DNA of 64,000 bases from Siphonodentalium dalli. Lineage: Eukaryota > Mollusca > Scaphopoda > Gadilida > Siphonodentaliidae. Positions 46,206 through 59,239 of this stretch are shown here, in pieces (the first letter of the stretch is position 1; each line of letters opens with the position of its first letter). The notes under the pieces are model-generated. The model saw nothing but the letters and a program-made list of their open reading frames with translations. It was not told the DNA's origin and did not search any database. Where the stretch lies: assembly GCA_032622095.1 (NCBI GenBank), contig CP136062.1:1548001-1612000 (forward strand), given 5' to 3'. The position numbers and the translations under genes are program-made.

Positions 46206-46944
46206 GATTGCTGCTGATACAGTTACATACATGTACATGTACAGCTTGTCGCACTTGTACTGGAAGTTACTGTTTCATACCAGTTTATGTTTACATGCGT
46301 TTTAACCATGCACTCCTCTCAGTGGTTGTCTTGCATTTGATAGCCACATTTAAAGTCCTTACCGAAAGTCTACCTGGCCAGTGGGGTGCCAATCCGGTTC
46401 AGTGAGTCATTTACTCTGACAGGGCAGTACATTGGGGCAGTACACACGGGTTGGACACGGTAAGATATGAGATGCGATACATGATCAGCGATACAATATG
46501 AATTTGCGAAACATGATCAACAATACGATACATGTCACTGTACACTAAATATCAGAACCAACATGTACTGGAGATGGAGATGGAGTTCATGTTAAACTAA
46601 AATGCAGTTGTATGCATGTACATGTAGTTATCTCCATGTACATGTTAGATGAGTCAAATACACATACATGTACATGTAATTAAGGATGTGACCTATCCAT
46701 GAATTTTCAAACAATCTCAATTTCTAAAAGTTAAACAAAATTGTCATGTACCATACCAGTACATGTACATTGTAGGTCACTATATAGTTTGAAGGGAGGT
46801 ATTTGCAAAAGAACATTGCATTATCCATCATTATCTACATGTACATGTAGCGTATTCAGAGGCAGACTGGGCCAAAAACCCGGCCCGGGAAATGAATATA
46901 ATACCGGTCCATCTGCACCGCCCCCCCCCCCCTGGAATCAGAAT

Positions 46945-47701
46945 TAGGGGTGCCACGATTAATCGTATAATCGATGAATCGTTGATAAAGCCGATAATCA
47001 ATTACCATTTCCATAGTCGATTAATCTCTGTTATTTATTTCTGACGACGTACGTGCTGGGTATTATTGAATACCGTGTTTGTTTTTCAGTTTAACAACCT
47101 TTGATCATGCATCAGAAAGAGTCTGACAACCTGAGCATTCTAGTACTTAGATATTACTAGTACAGTCTATCACTTATCGTGTGGTGACTGCTAAATGAAA
47201 CTCACTATTACTATCAGAATTACTTAACTTGTTCTGAGTTCTGAAATTTCTGGGTGGGGGGGGGGGCACCTTTGTGATTGTTATCCACTCTGGAAGTTTG
47301 CTGAAACTTACATGGTTTCTGTGACATTAGATTCCTTTTTTAGGAACCGCCGGCAGTCCGTCATGCATTCCTATTCTTATATTGTTTGTATGTTTGGCTA
47401 TTCATAACACTGAAATTAATGGTTATGTTCGTTCTAATGAACTCACAATTATTATAACCTTGACAATTTGACATCGCCGAGATATGTGGTGGTATTGAAT
47501 ACATGTACATGTACATTGTGCTCATTAGTCATTACCGGTGGTTTATGGTGGACATTATTAGCATAAAAATTGCATCAGCCAAGTATTTTAATCAACAGAT
47601 TCAACACCCACCCAATAGGCCATATTACGGAATACGGTACATCCACTGTTGATATTGGGTACGATTATCGATTATCAAAATAAATAATTGTGGCACCTCT
47701 A
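46945..47701. mobile_element. hAT-like element, family E (TAGGGGTGCCACGATTAATCG ends)
   Basis: 757 bp with ends TAGGGGTGCCACGATTAATC and (reverse) TAGAGGTGCCACAATTATTT. Flanks ATCAGAAT (46937-46944) and ATTAGAAT (47702-47709) match at 7 of 8. Subterminal ATCGAT/ATAATCG clusters. It lies in the G/C-homopolymer dispersed repeat. Confidence 0.9.
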
Positions 47702-47709
47702 ATTAGAAT

Positions 47710-48110
47710 CTGTTCAGGGGATGTCCACCTTGTGGAAACTCCAACTGCACCCCCTTGAATCAGGATCTGTTCAGGGGGTGTCCACCTTGGGAAACTCCAA
47801 CTGCACCACCCCCCCCCCTTGAATCAGAATCAGACCAAATACATGTTTTTGCATAATTCCATTTGGAGCCCCTTGCACCTCAGTGCTCTGGCCTAATATC
47901 ATATATATATTCATAAACCATGGTTCTATATATTGCCTGTATGAGACCATTCAGTTATTTTTACCTGAAAAATTACATAAATTATAACATCTAGCGGTCT
48001 AACTCCAGACAAATGCACACGGCTACAGACAAGAGACCAGGACACATCGGGCTGTCCATGGTTTTTCGGCCCGGGACCGGGGTGAGAAAATTTTGAAAAC
48101 TGTAGGGGAA
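47710..48110 (-). repeat. Repeat related to the right part of the 27210-28367 element
   Basis: Two tandem ~60-bp units (CTGTTCAGGGGxTGTCCACCTT, AACTCCAACTGCACC, CCTTGAATCAG), then the ATTCATAAACCATGG to GAGAAAATTTTGAAAAC segment. Poly-C/poly-G runs vary in length. Confidence 0.7.
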
Positions 48111-48149
48111 ACCCGGGCAAAGCGGATTGCCCGGGCAAAGCCGATCACC

Positions 48150-49385
48150 TTTATTATACCCCCGTTTAAGAAAAAAGGGGGGTATACTGTTTTGCACCTG
48201 TCCGTCCGTCTGTGTGTACCGTACATACGTCCGTCCTATGTCTGTTCATGTCATACCTTGAACAGAAGTGCTCGGATCTCAATGAAATTAGGTTGGGTTC
48301 ACTACTATGAGCACATTAAATGGAGGGTTCCAGCGTTTTGTTCGGATTTTCCATTCTAGAGTTATTCATCTTTGTTTATCTGGAATAGTGGCTTTTTGGT
48401 CCGTCTGGTGTCTGTTCATATCGTAACTTCAACAGTTGTGGTGGGATCTCAACCAAATTTGGTGTGGATGTTCACAACTACCCTGTATGAGGACATTAAA
48501 TAGAGGGTTCCATTGTTTTGTTCGGATTTTCCATTCTAGAGTTATTCATCTTTGTTTACTAGTATCTTGAAATGTTGGATTTTTGGTCCGTCTGGTGTCT
48601 GTTCATGTCATAACTTGAACAGTAGTGCTCGGATCTCAATGAAATTGTGTATGGATGTTCACTACTATCAGGGCAATCAATAGAATGTTCCATCGTTTTG
48701 TTCGGATTTTCCATTCTAGAGTTATTCATCTTTGTTTATCTGGAAATGTTGGCTTTTTGGTCTGTCTGGTGTCCACATGTATTCATGTCGTAATTTCAAT
48801 AGTTGTGCTGGGATCTCAATGAAATTGTGTATAGATGTTTACAACTATGAGGACATTAAAATGAGGGTTCCATCGTTTTGTTCGGATTTTCCATTCTAGA
48901 GTTATACATCTTTGTTCATCTGGAAATAATGGTTTATTGGTCCGTCTGGTGTCTGTTCTGTCGTAACTTCAACAGTTGTGCTGGGATCTCAATGGAATTT
49001 GGTATGGATGTTCACTGCTATGAGGACATTCAACAGGGGGTTCCATTGTTCTGTTCCGCTTTTCCATTATAGAGTTATTCATCTTTGTTTATCTGGAAAT
49101 GTTGGCTGTTTGGTCCATCCGATGTCTGTTCAGCTCATAACTTGAACAGTAATGTTCGGATCTCAATGAAATTTTGTATGGATGTTCACCAATATGAGGA
49201 CATATACATGTAGTGGCACATTCAAATGTTTGTTTCGGTTTTTTGTTCCATAGTTATTCATCTTTGTTTATATGAAAATGCTGATTTCTGGGTCCATATG
49301 TCTGAGTATAGCCATGATAAGTTATAGATGTGCCCACACTAGGCGGTATGCCACGAGGGGGTATGCACCGGACGACAGTCCATCT
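48150..49385 (+). mobile_element. Non-coding element with six ~175-bp tandem units
   Basis: Left end with hairpin TATACCCCC...GGGGGGTATA, then a TCCGTCCGTCTGTG run. The units share GTCTGTTCATGTCATAACTT, GGATCTCAATGAAATT, TATGAGGACATTAAA, TTCGGATTTTCCATTCTAG and TTATTCATCTTTGTTTATC. The distal end is near GAGGGGGTATGCACCGGACGACAG. The layout (terminal hairpin, short simple repeat, tandem core) recalls Helentron-related elements, as an inference. Confidence 0.7.
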
Positions 49386-50009
49386 CTTGTTATTTCAATA
49401 ATATCAAATTATTCCTTATCTATCGGTATTTTAGAATAAGGTCGTTTCGTGTTGGGTTAGTTTTTATATATTTCCACAATACATGTGTGGACTAATACAA
49501 TATGACAATTTGCTAAATTCGATAGGGCACCCACGTAATGCCCCAGACTGTAAAAAGATGTGATGTGGGCAAAGCGGATCATTCATACCATGACTAACTT
49601 CCGGCACACATGCGTAGATTAAGTGAATTTGGACAAATCTAATAAGATGGTTCGACAAAACTCGTGCCTTGTCGGAGCATATCCATTAAACTTTGAACGT
49701 TAGAAAAAACGCTATTTTAATTATTTGCAATTAATATGAGGTGTGTGTGAAATTTTTTCGGGATTTACAGCTGGGAGTTGCTGTAAAAATCTCGAGATTA
49801 ACGGGGTCTTTACGTGGTGTTATATGATGCTGACAAGTTCATTTATTGACAAAATTACGATTAGCCAATTAGGCTGGTTAAACAACACATGTGGCGGCAC
49901 ACATCGGTTTCATTTGCGGCCCAACCACATATACCCCACGGCCTCGGGCCCATCAGGAATTTTTCTGGTCTCCCGATCGGCCAGTCCGCCTCTGAGCTTA
50001 TTATCCCAA

Positions 50010-53000
50010 CTACCCGGTAGGGTCAGTACTCGGTCTACTAAATGAGAATTTGTTTTAATTAACTTGTAGGTTGCCTTCTTAACATGTATACAGTACTTGA
50101 GAAGTTGAGAGACCATTGCTGCATTTGCAGGTATTGCTCTTATGCACATGCCCATCTTCAGAACTTCTATTATTTCCCATATTGCGATAAATATGATGCA
50201 ATACGATACATGTATTATTTGAAATGTACATGTATATCGGTACACTGGATTCACGATGAATCTTTACTGGCCGGCAGTTTAGTAATGTACCGGCAGTACA
50301 GTAGATCTGTTATTGATCAATCTGATGAATATCCTAATATGTAATTAGCCTCTTGGCACATTAGTTATTTTTATAAACCCTTACTGCTACATGTACATGT
50401 GTATGTGTGCAAATATTGTATTGTTCCGAATTTAGTCAAGCGATCAGATGGCATCGTTCAAATAGTTCAGTGTTTGAGTGACTGACATTACATGAAAATA
50501 TAAAGGCAAAATGCATTTAATATATTTTATTCCAATATGTAACGGCACAGTAACATGACGACTTATGTTATTGTGACTGACAATACACAAACCTTTCGAA
50601 GATACATGGTAACTGGATTTCAAATTTAATTTATAGAAGTTAATATATATATGCATCGCTGATTTGTCTTACATACATGTACATGTTACACTGACTTATT
50701 AACTCTCTTGATAAAATTACTACATGTATTTCTGCACAAACATAACAAAATATTTGGTGTCACGCCTGTACTGTAACAGTCTGCTGATCTCAGTGATCTG
50801 TTTTCAAACAAAGACAAATTTTTTTTCTTCAATTGTATCCAATGAACCTTATTTGTTCAAGTTATCAAGGGCGGATCTTGCGCTTAATATTGCTAACATA
50901 CAACATGTACATGCATATATATACATAGCAGTTTACTTAATCTGACTCAAGTACAGTTATTTCAACTGGATGAATGCATATCCATGCAAGGGCGAAAACA
51001 ACATCCTGCGATGTGTGCGCCCCACGTGGACTCTTTTCGCCATGCAGAGCACAATACTTCTGTTGACATTTTGTTTCTGGGCGTCAAGGTTTAGGCACCC
51101 AAAGTTTTTCTATTAACACAGATATAGCAATTCTAACTGTGGTGTCAAATTTGTCAGCAGAAATGCACGTTTTGAAGCCATGATTGAATTGAATTATGTA
51201 TCCAATGCATATGGTCCACCCGGTGGCCCCGGCCCCATTTATTGCACAAATTGAACTAGCTGTAAGCATGTACATGTAGCTGCATAATTATATTAGCTGA
51301 CCAATTACATGTAGTAGTATTTTGAACATGTACATGTACATTTGTACCGGTAATCCGCAGTGTTGACACTGCCATATATTTTGAGGACATACTAGTATCA
51401 CTGGTGTGAAGCCACAGGACATTTAATCTGCATGCACGACTCTCCATATAGCATACCGTATGGCCATGTTTATAGAGTACACTTGTGGGATGTACCCAGT
51501 CCTGGTGCAGCATTGGGTAGATTTTTATCGCATTCCCTACCAATTACATGTATTTTCATTGTAAATTGCATTGGAAATTGATATGCGAATACATTTAAAA
51601 TCTAGTCTTGATTGACAGCTCTCTTGTTTCAATAGACGTCTGATAACAGCTGCGGCCATCTTGATATAAGATTAAGCTGAATAAGCTCCACCCCTCGACC
51701 CGCGGTTTGTTAGGATGACATTAACTAACACGAACACTGACATGCATGTTGATAGCACGTTTTTCGTAAACAATGGAACTAAATTGAAAATCAAGATTAA
51801 CTCTACTTGAAAACGAAATGATTCAAGGCTAAATCATAAAATTTAACCTCATTGAGTAAAAGCACAAGAAAAGAGAGTCTGCGCGCTCCCTATATCAAGA
51901 TAAATCGACCGAATTGATAGATGCACGATATTGGGCAATAAACTGATTGATCACAAAATCTACATGTATACATGTACATGTAATGATAGGCCTATATACA
52001 TGTATATATATATCTGTTGATTCGGTACGGTATTTAACTTACAAGTCATATTTATAGCTCTGTTAGTTGGGTTGTATGTGCACCGTTGGAAGGTATTTAA
52101 TATCCTAAATATGTTAATGTTCTTGGGGTTGATGTTATTTCACAGTGTCTGTATCGTCCAGATGATCCATTCGATTATTGTCCTCACAGTCTTGAAAAAA
52201 TGCATATTTCTATTGAGACGTATTTGCTCTTATTGCATAAATTATCAAATAAAAACAAATATACATTGGGTCATAAAATTAATTATGAGCATTGAGCAGA
52301 GCCTGGTTGAAATGCTACGGTGTGGCGATTCATACTCGTCTGCGAGCTACTGTCGGTACTGATGCCATATATGCATGGTTCTATTAATGGTTTGTATTTT
52401 GATGAGGTAAACTGCTCGTAACCTCCATTGTAGACAATTTCACACCAGGTTATATTCATAAACAAATTATAAATTTGGCATAAAGAACTGTATTAAACAA
52501 ATGTCTGCGCGAATGACTGGATCATTGACGACTCGGGCAGACATATACTGGGTAATCCTTTTGACAGCGTGTTCTGGGCCACAAACAATAGATATAACAA
52601 AACTTCAAAAAATGATATCTGGTCACACTGAGCGTTGATGGGTAGATTCCTCGACTCGAATAAATTATTTGTTAAACCCGAAGCCAAAGAAATAGTAATT
52701 TATGACGGTCTGATCAGATTGAGTACCTACCTTTAATGTTACACATATCTGCTGCACACATAACCACAAACAGCAGCATTGGGTGCGTTTTCAACGCTGA
52801 GATAACAGCTTTAAACGCCAATAACCTTACATGTATTTTTAGCACCCACTGGTGAGTGTTATTGACAATATATTGTGCATCTTAAAGGCATACATGTAAT
52901 CTGGTTTTATTGTTTAATAGCATTAATATTTGCAGTTAATAATGTGATTGTGTTTAGTAGATTTTTTGGAATTTTGTTGGTTGCATGGGAAGACAACTTT

Positions 53001-53160
53001 GGTTTTAAAAATTTTAAAAACTTGAAAGCTCTGTATCAGTCTATGAGAACAAAATAATTGTTCACAACACTTTTAGAACTGTAGGTCTAGTTTGTTTTAT
53101 TTATATATTAATGGAAAGCTTTTTCGACATTGATTTCAATTGATTACAAATGTAAATAGA
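50010..53160. other. Mostly featureless stretch
   Basis: Contains the inverted partner (50560-51070) of 29110-29500 and many TACATGTA words. Short ORFs at 52072-52362 and 52499-52629 have no recognisable family. Nothing else supported. Confidence 0.5.
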
Positions 53161-53168
53161 AATATTAA

Positions 53169-55164
53169 AGGGGCACACCAGGTTTGATATATTTTTCTTG
53201 AACTCTACATGAGATAAAAAGTTTATGTGTACCGGTACCTACATGTATACCATAGTATGGTACACTTAGTGTCAATGTGTGGGCACTCGGCGTTCGTCCT
53301 TCCATCTGTACCGGGTACGTCTGTCTGTCCCTCCATAGACACTTTAGGCATAATGCGATAACTCTAACATTTTCTATTTGATCGAAACCAAATTTTGTAC
53401 AGTATATATATAGGTTTCACATCCCAAAATACAGTTCGAGTTCGAATATGGGTTTGATCCAAGATTTTTTTTACAGAGTTATGGCCCTTTTTAGCTCAAC
53501 TTTACTTTGTAAAGTTTGAGCTATTGCCATGGCTTGGTATCCGTCGTGCGTGTGTGTGCGTGATTCGTCAACAATTTCCTTTAGCACGGGCTACAGTTCG
53601 TACCTTTGGTCCGATTATTATGAAATTTGTCATGGATGTTGACATTGACATGTAGATGGGAACGAGTCATTTTGGGGTCATTCGGAAAAAAACATGGCCG
53701 CCAGCGGCCATCTTAGATTTAAAAATTCAATCCATTAGCACGGGCTACAGGCCGTACTGTTCGTCTTATTGTCATGAAATTTGTTTTGGATGTTAATATT
53801 GACATGTAGATGGGAACGAGTAATTTTGGGGTCATTCGGCAAAAAAACATGGCCGCCGGCAGCCATCTTAGATTTTACTCTTTGCATGACTAAATCCTTT
53901 GACACGGGCTATAGGTCGAACCTTTGGTCGGATCATCATAAAATTTGTCATGGATGTTAACAATGACATGTAGATGTGAACGAGTCATTTTTGGGTCATT
54001 CGGCCAAAAAACATGACCGCCAGCTGCCATCTTGGAGTTTACTCCAAGTATGACTAAATCCTTTAGCACGGGCTACAGGTCGTACCTTTTGTCTGATCAT
54101 CATAAAAATTGTCATGGCTGTTGAAATTGGAATGTAGATGGGAATGAGTCATTTTGGGGTCATTAGGACAAAAAACATGGCTGCGAGCGGCCATCTTGGA
54201 TTTAATAATTCAATCCATTAGCACGGGCTACAGGTCGTACTGTTCATCTGATCATCATGACATTTGTCGTGGGTGTTAATATTGACTTGTAGATGGGAAC
54301 GAGTTATTTTGGGGTCATTCGGCCAAAAAACATCGCCACCGGCAGCCATCTTAGATTTTACTCTTTGTATGACTAAATCCTTTAGCATGGGCTACAGGTC
54401 GTACCTTTAGTCTGATCATCATAAAATTTGTCATGGCTGTTGAAATTGACATGTTGATGGGATCGAGTCATTTTGGGGTTATTCGGCAATAAAACATGGC
54501 TGCAAGCGGCCATTTTGGATTCTACTCTTTGCATGACTAAAGCTATCAAATGTTTTTGAATTGTTGGAAAACATAGCCGCCAGCAACCATCTTAGATTTT
54601 ACTTTTATATACATGTATATATATATATTTCTCTTCATGTTGATAAACTAGTATTAGACATTCAACTTTCCCCATTCCTAATAACTCCATCGACAGTAAC
54701 ACATTAAATTATTCCGTTTCCAAGTTGAGCTACATTGTCATTGATACTTTCATTACTTAGAATTCACGCATGCTGCCAAAACTCACACATTTTTTTTATC
54801 TGATTGACAACAAATTTGATATGTGAGATTGTCAGCCCAAAATACAGATCAAGTTCGAATATGGGTTTGATCCAATTTATTTTAAAGGAGTTATGCCCCC
54901 TTTTTTTTAATTCCAAATTTTAATTTTAAAAAAAATGTTTATGTTGAATTTCCTCGCTCAATTTAACAGGCAAAAATATTTAAAAACGTTTATAATAACA
55001 AAATTATTTAGTTAAACAAAAATTGTCATTGACACTAATTTGTTTAATTGTATATAATTAATTAGGTATGATGTCCTGTTTTGAAAATAGGCAGATTTTA
55101 TTGCCATAGTTGCATGTAATATAATGATATCAATATCCAATATCCAGACTATATGAGTGTACCT
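53169..55164. mobile_element. Possible 2-kb TTAA-flanked element enclosing AAGATGG array 5
   Basis: TTAA at 53165-53168 and 55165-55168 with short end similarity AGGGGCACACC / AGGTACACTCA. The match is weak, so chance is a real alternative. Confidence 0.25.
53494..54775 (-). repeat. AAGATGG tandem family, array 5, complete, reverse
   Basis: Starts with the hairpin end AGCTCAACTTTAC...GTAAAGTTTGAGCT and ends with the reverse of the left terminus (GTTGAGCTACATTGTCATTGATACTTTC). About six units lie between, the last degenerate. Confidence 0.85.
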
Positions 55165-55169
55165 TTAAT

Positions 55170-56999
55170 AGATGTCATTCCAAGCGAAATATGTTATTAA
55201 TTGAGTGATGACATATGTTACAAAGCTCTAGGGGGTGGTTGTATGAAGGTAAAGATACACAACCTGCTGGCTGGATAATTATTTATCCTATCTGTCAAAT
55301 TGATTAATGGCTAAACCATTGGATCTCACAGTGAGAGGTCCTTGTGTGAATAGGGACAGAGTTATGAGATTTAAAACGACTCACCCCACCCCAAATACTT
55401 TAACCCCTTATTAAGACAAATTATATAATATGAGCTTTTGATTTTATGTTTAAGTACTGATATATGTATTACTGTGATCATATCTTTGACCAATTATCAG
55501 TTATAGCTAATCGCTATCGCCCAGGTATGGGTTAAACATCTGCCGATCGTGATCGGCCTCTCGTTTTATATTTGATTCAAATAGGGGCAGAAATATGAGA
55601 TTTACCCATATGTACCGTATATATGTGAACTGTTAACCTTGTGGGTTGATTTATGAACTGGGTTTAGAACCACATAATTGGTGGGAGGGTTTCTGGGATT
55701 GACCCCCCTAACTTTGGTATTCAGTGGAAAATATGTTGTAACTAGACCAACAAATGGCCACATTTAGCATATTTCTAACTTTATGAACTTGAAGTACCAG
55801 TTGTAAAATTATTCAATCATGTGAGATTGAAGCCACATGGACATCCATGTTGGTCGGTTGACAGAGGTTTATCGTCGTTTCAGCTGCTATTCCATATCAC
55901 AACATCAGTTTTACTGGTTGAATTACCACACTAAAAGTTAATTGCCACCAAATGGGCACCCATGTTAGTCAGCTTTGGTTCGTTAATTAAGCTAGCTTAT
56001 GTTCATATCAACCAACCAACATCAAGGGATCATCTCTTTCAATCTTGCATCATAATGTCGACATGAACAAATTTATTCACCGAGATGTTTCGATGTAAAA
56101 AGTAAGTCCGATAAAAAATATCAACTTATAAGTTCGAATATTAGTGTTCACTAAATATATGCAAATTAGCAAACACTGGCGTGTATTGCGAATCCGTATA
56201 TAAGATCTATGATTTTTTAGTACGAAAAGTGAGGTGAAATAGATGAGTTACTGCAGTGTGTGTTTGGAGATATTCTTGCAATACAACATCAGACGGGCGA
56301 CAAAAACAATGTATCCCGGTTCAGCGGGCGACAGTGTGATTTGTCGCCTGGCACGTGACAGGACATGGGCCAATCAGAAGGGTGGAACATAGGGAGGAGG
56401 ATAACAAGATTTGTGGTTATGTTAAAACCCAATTGGTCTGTCTTTCAATTATTTTATTGTTTAGTCCGGTAACGATCAGTGAGAGCAAGTACAATTACAT
56501 TGTTCTCCTTTTGTTTCGCACAGGGAGAACTTTTCTGAAAGTAAATTGATCTTCTCATGTGCATGGGCAGTGACTCAGTGTACACTGATCCCCAGTGATA
56601 AGGCACTGTTCATCGGAGTTACCATGGAAACGTACATGTTATAACTCAACCATTTTAAGCACATGTACCACTGCAAAATTAGCATGAAAGATAAATGTCT
56701 TATTAGCATCATTGTAGCAACTGTTTAAATAATGGTTCCCATTACAGAACACATGGCCAACGCTGATTATCCTCAAGTATATTAGGCCAAAAAATAATAA
56801 TACCTGTGGTATTGTGGGATAGACATATGTCCAGTTAAACTTGTCACATGCCCATAATTTAACTGAGATGGGAAAGGTTATGAATATACTTTCGAAATGT
56901 TCAATATTTAATCAACTATTTTGGCACCTGCGAATAAAATATTGTGAGTAATTATTGGTGTGGGAGCAATCGCTCCCTTTTCCTGGGAAGGACTTACTC
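55170..56999. other. No gene or clear repeat seen
   Basis: No ORF with family features and no internal repeats that I could find. This may be single-copy intergenic or intronic sequence. Confidence 0.5.
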
Positions 57000-57220
57000 C
57001 GACTTGGCCAATGCATTCTCGTTTATAACGAACCAAAGACGCTTTGGGTCGTATATAGGCTATATCTGATTTTGTGACGTCACCAATTTTTAAGTAATAC
57101 GACCCTTGGATTTTGAATTTTGGATAGCACGAATGTCGCACAGTAGATCGGTGGGCCTAAAGCATTATTGTCGTAATCGGCCAACACAAATCAGTCGATG
57201 TGCAACATTCTCATATTTAT
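57000..57220. repeat. Dispersed repeat, inverted relative to 33970-34170
   Basis: AACGAACCAAAGACxCTTTGGGTCGTATATA, GCTATATCTGATTTTGT and GATCGGTGGGCCTAAAGCATTATTGTCGTAAT are shared in inverted order. Confidence 0.7.
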
Positions 57221-57229
57221 ATAAACGTC

Positions 57230-58185
57230 ATACAATCATTGATGTCTTTTGTTTAATATTTATAAGGGCGAGTAGCTTGTTTCTAACAGGTATATTCACT
57301 ATATTTGATTATAATTGGAAACAAATCAAACTTAAGCGCTAGACTTCAAACAAAGCGTGAATTAAATTGCATGAAAAAGTTTTGTTTACAAATTAAAATT
57401 TTTGTTTTAAAACATTAGCCCAGAAAATCTATTCCAGCCGCATGGATGCACATGTAGAGAATATCTTCAATTTTCTATCGGTATTTTAGCCTGAAAGATT
57501 GATGCAATATTCATAAAGTTTGACGCAGACAAACCTAGGCCAGGCTAACCAGTGCTAACTATAACTTGTTTCGATTGAGTGCTCCAAGTTCAGCGATAAA
57601 ATCTAAAAATAAAATCGATAAATAATATTGGAAGATAACATATAGTTCCAACCGTATTGGTCATTTAAACCCATAATATTCTGCAATTGTATGAAACAAA
57701 CAATTTATTTAATTATATTAAGTTTTGTTAATGTTATAAATTGTTGTATTTCTAACAACAACGGACGAAGAGATGTGAGTTTGTGCTATAGCCTATAGAT
57801 TAATACGCAATCACAATACACAAATAGTCCTGCCACAGAAATAATTTTATTTCGCTAACACGACGTCGAAGAATATGCAAGTTATGTGATAGGAATATCA
57901 GCATAAACTGAACACAACAACTGAGAAAAGCAGGTAAGCTATGTGTTCATGTTTGTGAACTCCATTATTCTAAGCATAGATACTTTTAACGTGATGACAA
58001 TTTTGCAAATGAAAACACAACAGAAAAACTTGGAAAATTCGATGCACCATCAAGTTCAACGCATCATTGACCATCATGATTCTGTTCGCAGTTCCATATG
58101 GTGATCTTTCTTTGCTGATATTCATTCAGCAACCATTGATTAGATGCCAACAACAATCAATGAATCATTGCACTAAGTCAGTGAA
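57230..58185. other. No gene seen
   Basis: AT-rich. A short block near 58090-58145 (TTTGCTGATATTCATTCA, ACCATTGATT) recurs at about 35810-35850. Nothing else recognised. Confidence 0.5.
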
Positions 58186-58189
58186 CATT

Positions 58190-58540
58190 AAGTGTACGTT
58201 CAGCCGACCATGATACAAATTACAATCGTAAATGGACAGATTTCCGCTGTAGGAAGTAACTGGTAGCTGGACTGCGCATAAAATAATATCAAGATCTGTT
58301 TGATTTTAGATGCAAAATTGTGGCGTATTTTTGGTTATCTCCACTTGTGGCGTAATCGCAGTCGTGTGTACGTAAAAATCGTAGTTGGAAATGACCATAG
58401 GGTAGTCAATCGCATGCTTTAGGAACAAACTATTATATAATGTACGCGACATCGCAATCGTCTGAACAAACTATCCACGATCTCGTCGGGCTCGATTCCT
58501 CCACTTACGATTGAATCATGGTCGTCTGAACGTACACTAA
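58190..58540 (+). mobile_element. TTAGTGTACGTTCAG TIR element, copy N1
   Basis: About 350 bp with inverted ends AGTGTACGTTCAGCCGACCA and TGGTCGTCTGAACGTACACT. Same interior as 34826-35097. It directly abuts copy N2. Confidence 0.8.
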
Positions 58541-59117
58541 GGCGACCATGATTCAATCGTAAGTGGAAGAATTTCCATCGTAGGAAGTAGCTCATGTCAC
58601 AATCGCAAGTAAACAAATAATATCAATAATATCAAGCACTGTTTGATTTTAGATTCAAAATCGTCGCTTATCCTTGGGTACTTCCACTTGCAATGTAATC
58701 GCAGTTGTGTGTGTAGCTGTCGCATTGTATATGTAGAAGGCCGATGACTTCTCTGCTTGAGAGGTCTAGATTGCTTGATCACGGTCGTTAGAAGTTTTGT
58801 GTGATCACCGAAGTTAAGCAACGTCGAGGCCGGTTAGTACTTGGATGTGTGACTGGCTTGGGATTCTGGGTGCTGCCGACTTTCGGTGCGACTACCGCAC
58901 TTCTCTCTCTTGTTCTGTTACATGTGTACGTAAAAAATAGTGGCTGGAAAGATCAGAGGGTAGTCAATTACATGCTTACGAATAACCTATAATATCATCA
59001 TGTACGACGACCCCGCAATCTACCGGTACCGGTATCTATCAATAAACTATCCATAATTTTGTCAGGCCCCGATGCCGCCACTTACGATTGTATCATGGTC
59101 ATCTGAACATTCACTAA
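58541..59117 (+). mobile_element. TTAGTGTACGTTCAG TIR element, copy N2, with a 5S rRNA-like insertion
   Basis: Left end trimmed (GCGACCATGATTCAATCGTAAGTGG). Right end CCACTTACGATTGTATCATGG...TCACTAA. Relative to N1 it has about 210 extra bases (about 58712-58925) that include 5S rRNA-like sequence. Confidence 0.75.
58801..58882 (+). pseudogene. 5S rRNA 3' fragment (about two thirds of the gene)
   Basis: GTGATCACCGAAGTTAAGCA, CCGGTTAGTACTTGGATG, GACTGGCTTGGGATTCTGGG and TGCTGCCGACTTT follow the animal 5S rRNA from about position 38 to its 3' end. The A-box (AGTTAAGCAACGTCG), intermediate element (GTTAGTACTTGG) and a mutated C-box (GTGTGACTGGCTTGGGA) are all recognisable. The 5' third is missing or unrecognisable, so it is not a functional 5S gene. 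A 5S-derived SINE is an alternative. Confidence 0.8.
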
Positions 59118-59239
59118 CGACACAAAATAACTGCAAATTCAGAGACCTGTACGGTAATCGACTACTAGTCGGACCCCTTCTAAGAGCTCCCGTTTCTATG
59201 CACATACAGTATCACGTATAAAATAAGCCATGTGTCATC

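Noticed and set aside
48180-49400. CRISPR-like regular repeats
   Set aside because: 175-bp degenerate units without short conserved repeats or spacers, in a eukaryotic context; a tandem-core element.
52499-52720. Coding-like fragment reading WIIDDSGRHILGNPF
   Set aside because: Only ~43 codons before a stop, no family recognised, and the opposite strand is equally open.
53169-55164. A certain 2-kb Kolobok element around array 5
   Set aside because: TTAA is common and the end similarity is only a few bases; kept only as a low-confidence possibility.
58801-58882. Functional 5S rRNA gene
   Set aside because: The 5' third is absent and the C-box is mutated.
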